NCBI GenBank assembly: GCA_017445905.1
Contig: JAFSRX010000043.1
Location: 1-47,472 of the forward strand
Length of the DNA stretch: 47,472 nucleotides
Origin: Eubacterium sp.
GTDB lineage: Bacteria; Bacillota; Clostridia; Oscillospirales; Acutalibacteraceae
Reading direction: 5' to 3'
The first letter of the stretch is position 1. The number at the start of each line of letters is the position of its first letter. Positions 43,664 through 47,472 of this stretch are shown here, one piece after another. Position numbers and translations under genes: made by a program. The notes beneath the pieces are model-generated. The model did not search any database, was not told where the DNA came from, and saw only the letters and a program-made list of their open reading frames with translations.

Positions 43664-46600
43664 AAGCATTAAATAAAGCTATATGCGTTTTTCTTGCGCT
43701 TGTTATTGCAGTGGCGCAGGTTCAAATTATATCATTTGCCAAAAACGATAATGTTCCCTCATATCAGACAACGCAAACCGATGTCATTTCACAGGACGGT
43801 AATTGGAAATATGATATAGCATTAGATAAAAATGATGAGAAACGCGTATGGATAACCGATTATTTCGGAACAGAAAAAACAGAGTTTACCGTTCCATCAA
43901 TGATAGATGGAATGCTCGTTCAGAGCGTTGAAATGTCTTTAACAGCAAATGTAGTTAATTATGCAAGAAAGTGCTCAAAAATAGTTTTTGAAGAGAATAT
44001 TGAAAGAATCGCAGGCAATTTTGTTTTTGGACTGAAAAATGCTCAGATTGTTCTTCCGTCTTCTCTTCTGATGATTGATTCCGATACTTTTTATTCATCA
44101 AAAAATTTAACTATCAATTTTCCTGAGGGGCTATGCAGTATAGGTGATAACGCCTTTAAGGGTTGTACCTTCAGCAATACTGATATTGTTTTCCCTGAAA
44201 GTATGAAATATATCGGTAATGCCGCATTTGAAAACACCAACATAGAATCTGTTAAAATCGGCTCAAAGGCAAATTTCAGCCCTTCGAATTTTTCACAGAC
44301 AGCGGGTGTTTATTATGAGAGTCTTCCAACATATCCCTGCACTCCGTTTTCAAATTGCAGCAGTTTAACGTCGGTTAAAATTGATGAAAACAACCCATAT
44401 TTTAAAACAGAAGACGGAGTTATATATACTGCTGATGAAAAAGAACTTGTATTCATCAACAGCCATGCGCGAAACTTTGTTATACCCAAAGGAGTTGAAT
44501 ATATCTGTTCTGGAGCGCTTAATAACAAAACCTTTGAAAGCCTTTTCCTTCCTTCAACAATTCAGAACTTTGCAGGAGTTACCTTCAACGGAACAAAAAT
44601 AGGTAAATTGAGCTTTGAAGAGGATTGGACCTATGATCGCATAGGAACTAATAATTTTAAAAACTCCAAAATTGACGAAATTAAAATTCCGAAAAGTGTT
44701 AAAGTTATTGAGTACGATGCTTTTTATAAATGCTCAATAAAGAAGCTTGAATTTGAAGAGGACTCAGAGCTGAGAGAAATCGGTGCGCGTGCGTTTAAAA
44801 GCAACGACTTCGAAACGCTTGATTTAACAAATTGCAAACTGCTTATGGAGGCACAAGAGGAAGCGTTTTGCGGTAATAAGCAAATGACCTCGGTTGATAT
44901 GACCGATGTTCCTCTTGAGGCGCTTGCAACAATGATGTTTTGCCATTGTTATGAACTCAGAGAATTTAAAATTTCAAAATATACAAAAATTATTGGCACC
45001 GAAGCATTTGAATACGACAGTAAACTTGAAAAAATTGATTTAAGCAATATAGCCCAGTGTTATACGATGGCATTCAGAAATTGCGACAAAATCAACATTG
45101 ATGATTATATCCTCTCAAGCTCAATAACTGAGGATGGATATGAATATAACGAATTTGAAAATCATATTTCCTTAGTCGGATATACAGGAGAGTCAAATGA
45201 ATTGATTATGCCAGATACAATTAATTCAAAGCCTGTAACCGATATTGTCTGGTCAGCCAATATGGTTTTCAGAAACAGAAAGCTGAAAAGCATAAAGCTT
45301 CCTTCTGAGATTGCTTTCATATCATCAAGAGCCTTTCAATATACATCAGTCAGCGAGATAAGTGAATTCCCGAAAACACTTTGTTTTATAGGCGAATACG
45401 CTTTTTCGGGTTGTAATTTCAAAAATGTTAAGCTCAACGAAGGCTTGGAATATGTTTTATCCTGTGCATTTCAGTGGTGTCCGCTTGAAAAAATGGTTGT
45501 TCCCGATTCCGTTATATATTATTGTGCAGGTATGTATGAAACTGAGAGTAGTATAACATTTGGAAAAAATGTAAGAAATATAAAAGAAACGCTTGATATA
45601 ACAAACGCCGAGTACAGGGCAAGAAATGTTTATATCAGCGAGGAAAATCCATATTACTGCTTTGAAAACGGAGTTCTTTATAACAGGAATAAAACCCGAA
45701 TTTATAAGTATTATCCTTTTTACAATATTTTTGAGATAAAGTATAATTACCAGATACCCGAAGATGTTAAAATAATAGACGATTTAGCATTTAACGAATG
45801 TAAAATTCTGAGAGATTTGAATGTTCCTGCAGGTGTTGAATATATAGGTGAAAAAGCCTTTTGCCGTTCAAGTGTAAAAAGTGTTAAATTTGCCGACGAT
45901 TTTAAAACGGAAACTCTTAACAGAACATTTTTATATTGCGATAACCTGAAAACCGTAAACTTCGGAAAAGCAAAAGTTAAAAATCTTATCTATACTTTTG
46001 CTGACAGCGGGCTCAGCAATCTTGATATCCCCGATAGTGTTGAAAATATTACGGGCGCATATGAAATGACAAATTTAGCCTCTGTAACAGAACTGAAACT
46101 TCCCGAAAATTTAAAGGTTTTGGGGAATTGGTCATTTGGAGAAAGTCACCTCGGAATAAAAGAACTCAGCATTCCAAAGGGAGTAACATCGCTTGGATAT
46201 TCAGCATTTTCAAGATGCCCGTTGCTTAAAACAATAGATTTTGGTAATGTTAAATTCTTATCAAGGCTGACTTTTGAAAACTGCGTTTCGCTTGAAAGCG
46301 TTGATTTAACAGGTATAAAATACATTGCGGAAAACCACTGGAGCGGAACTTTCAGCAAATGCTATAATCTTAAAAAGATTACCTTTAACAGAACGGACGG
46401 CATTTATAATATTGAAGATGGCGCAAACAAAAATAACGATATAATTGAAACCGTTGTTATCGGAAACGGAATAAGTAATGTAAACAGCAAGGCATTTGCA
46501 GACTGCAAAAACCTTGAAACTGCGGTTATTTCCGATTTCGTTGAGAACATAGCAGATGACGCTTTTGAAAATTGCGACAAGATGACAATTATTTGCACCA

Positions 46601-47265
46601 ATCATTCAAATGCCATGCTATATGCTCAGCGCAACAATATTAAATACAAAGCGTTTAAAATTCTTCCTATACCTGATCAGTCATATACAGGAAAAGAAGT
46701 AAAACCGCAGTTGCATATAACAGTGGGAGAAAGCGAGCTTAAGCTAGGTAAAGACTATAGTGTTTCCTATAGCAATAACATCAAACCCGGAACAGCAAGA
46801 GCAACCGCAGTCGGGCTTGGTGACTACAGTATATATGCCTCTACAGTGAAATTCAATATTGTAAAACATCAGCATCAGTTTACGAAAAAAACAGTGAAGC
46901 CGACCTATGAGGCAAAGGGTTATACTCTTTATATCTGCACTTGCGGTTACAGTTATAAAAGCGATATTAAATCAAAGCTGACTGTTCCTTCAACAAGCGT
47001 TAAAAAACTGACTAAGGGTAAGAAGGAAATAAGAGTTACCTTTAAGAAAGTCAAGAATATCAGCGGGTATCAGATTCAGTATAGTCAATATAAGAATTTC
47101 AAAAAGAGCAAGACTGTTAAGCGCAGCGCTGATAAGTCATCGGCAAAGCTCAAAAATCTGAAATCAAAAAAACGCTATTATGTTCGTATCCGCACATATA
47201 AAAAGGTTGGAAAGAAAACATATTATTCCTCGTGGAGCGCAGCTAAGAGCATTAAGACAAAATAA
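43660..47265 (+). CDS. Secreted BspA-like leucine-rich-repeat protein with C-terminal FnIII domain
   Basis: The 1201-residue protein starts with a signal peptide (about 1-28). It then carries about 25 irregular LRR_5 (BspA/Treponema pallidum type) repeats with the pattern IxxxAFxxCxxLxxIxLPxxV, for example SIGDNAFKGCTF and YIGEKAFCRSSV. Near 1010-1070 there is a Big/cadherin-like segment, then a CTCGYSYKS region. The last ~95 residues form an FnIII-like domain (KEIRVTFKKV...YYVRIRTYKK). No sortase motif or anchor is seen, so it may attach through its basic C-terminus. The ECF/anti-sigma pair in the same operon suggests regulated, adhesion-type surface display. Confidence 0.85.
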   Translation: MKALNKAICVFLALVIAVAQVQIISFAKNDNVPSYQTTQTDVISQDGNWKYDIALDKNDEKRVWITDYFGTEKTEFTVPSMIDGMLVQSVEMSLTANVVNYARKCSKIVFEENIERIAGNFVFGLKNAQIVLPSSLLMIDSDTFYSSKNLTINFPEGLCSIGDNAFKGCTFSNTDIVFPESMKYIGNAAFENTNIESVKIGSKANFSPSNFSQTAGVYYESLPTYPCTPFSNCSSLTSVKIDENNPYFKTEDGVIYTADEKELVFINSHARNFVIPKGVEYICSGALNNKTFESLFLPSTIQNFAGVTFNGTKIGKLSFEEDWTYDRIGTNNFKNSKIDEIKIPKSVKVIEYDAFYKCSIKKLEFEEDSELREIGARAFKSNDFETLDLTNCKLLMEAQEEAFCGNKQMTSVDMTDVPLEALATMMFCHCYELREFKISKYTKIIGTEAFEYDSKLEKIDLSNIAQCYTMAFRNCDKINIDDYILSSSITEDGYEYNEFENHISLVGYTGESNELIMPDTINSKPVTDIVWSANMVFRNRKLKSIKLPSEIAFISSRAFQYTSVSEISEFPKTLCFIGEYAFSGCNFKNVKLNEGLEYVLSCAFQWCPLEKMVVPDSVIYYCAGMYETESSITFGKNVRNIKETLDITNAEYRARNVYISEENPYYCFENGVLYNRNKTRIYKYYPFYNIFEIKYNYQIPEDVKIIDDLAFNECKILRDLNVPAGVEYIGEKAFCRSSVKSVKFADDFKTETLNRTFLYCDNLKTVNFGKAKVKNLIYTFADSGLSNLDIPDSVENITGAYEMTNLASVTELKLPENLKVLGNWSFGESHLGIKELSIPKGVTSLGYSAFSRCPLLKTIDFGNVKFLSRLTFENCVSLESVDLTGIKYIAENHWSGTFSKCYNLKKITFNRTDGIYNIEDGANKNNDIIETVVIGNGISNVNSKAFADCKNLETAVISDFVENIADDAFENCDKMTIICTNHSNAMLYAQRNNIKYKAFKILPIPDQSYTGKEVKPQLHITVGESELKLGKDYSVSYSNNIKPGTARATAVGLGDYSIYASTVKFNIVKHQHQFTKKTVKPTYEAKGYTLYICTCGYSYKSDIKSKLTVPSTSVKKLTKGKKEIRVTFKKVKNISGYQIQYSQYKNFKKSKTVKRSADKSSAKLKNLKSKKRYYVRIRTYKKVGKKTYYSSWSAAKSIKTK

Positions 47266-47359
47266 ATCATAAAAAATGAGGGCGATTCTCCAATCACTCT
47301 CATTCCTTCATTGTATTAAAAAAACTCGGCGAAGGGGCACCCTAAATAAATATGGTGTG

Positions 47360-47469
47360 CTCTAAAATCGACTCTTTTTCTCTATAACGTCATTAAAAAT
47401 CACCGTCAGGCGTCAGCCTTACGGTGATTTTGTGCTTTGTTCTAACAAAAAATAGTCCGATTTTAGAGT
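47360..47469. repeat. Inverted-repeat-bounded segment at the window end
   Basis: CTCTAAAATCGACT (47360-47373) is repeated inverted as AGTCCGATTTTAGAG (47454-47468), with one base inserted. Between them is a hairpin terminator. It may be a small transposon-derived element or the end of one extending past the window. No transposase is visible. Confidence 0.4.
47396..47431 (+). terminator. Hairpin terminator after the LRR gene
   Basis: AAAATCACCGT (47396-47406) with AGGC-GTCA-GCCT inside, and ACGGTGATTTT (47421-47431), form a long stem with one mismatch. It lies 130 bases after the LRR stop; the 47266-47395 gap otherwise shows only a weak imperfect hairpin near 47277-47310. Confidence 0.65.
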
Positions 47470-47472
47470 GCG

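Overview
The window looks like a piece of chromosome from a low-GC, anaerobic gut or rumen Clostridia, probably of the Oscillospiraceae/Ruminococcus group. This is inferred from AT-rich codon use, strong AGGAGG-type ribosome binding sites, the greA-lysS pair, a dcw (division and cell wall) cluster with a PASTA-bearing PBP and no ftsA, an ECF sigma/BspA-like LRR operon, and many cytosolic glycosidases beside GPH-type sugar symporters. No phage, plasmid, CRISPR or transposase gene was seen.

Layout. 1-4557: housekeeping genes greA, lysS (with an unusual N-terminal tandem YegP/DUF1508-like extension) and ilvD. 4561-7136: a compact envelope trio made of a sortase-fold protein lacking the catalytic His, a four-pass membrane protein with a poly-His/Ser tail, and a TagH/Wzt-type ABC ATPase; a strong hairpin terminator follows. 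7301-11339: a minus-strand sialidase, an iron-type alcohol dehydrogenase, and a minus-strand GPH symporter. 11465-25056: the dcw cluster mraZ-rsmH-ftsL-spoVD/ftsI-murE-mraY-ftsW-murG-murA-ftsQ-ftsZ, starting from a consensus promoter and ending at a clear terminator; ftsZ also has its own promoter. 25081-30346: a DnaA-box-like cluster, an NSS-family transporter flanked by two related GGGGT/ACCCC hairpins, then a minus-strand GH38 alpha-mannosidase with a small upstream gene. 30394-30755: a candidate small RNA with its own promoter and terminator, then initiator tRNA-fMet. 30881-42316: a sugar island with a GPH symporter, GH3 glycosidase, xylulokinase, an L-fucose/L-arabinose-isomerase-family enzyme, a second GH38 mannosidase and a GH29 fucosidase. 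42468-47265: an ECF sigma factor, a membrane anti-sigma-like protein and a 1201-residue secreted LRR protein, joined by 4-base overlaps.

How it fits together. The glycosidases (GH33, GH38 twice, GH29, GH3) have no signal peptides, so they probably trim oligosaccharides already imported, for example by the two GPH symporters. Sialic acid, mannose and fucose release fits host-type glycans; the GH3/xylulokinase/isomerase part fits pentose (xyloside) use.

The most unexpected signal is non-coding. A family of short intergenic elements sits between genes, mainly inside the dcw operon and after greA. Their arms are tandem 7-base repeats (TTAGGAA, TTAAGAA, TTGAAAA, TTTTGCA and others), similar within an arm but different between copies, around small GC hairpins and an AATTATATAATT-like centre. 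A second family is built from CCCTTGATAAGGG/CTTCCCCTTGAGGGGAAG hairpins. Functions of both are unknown.
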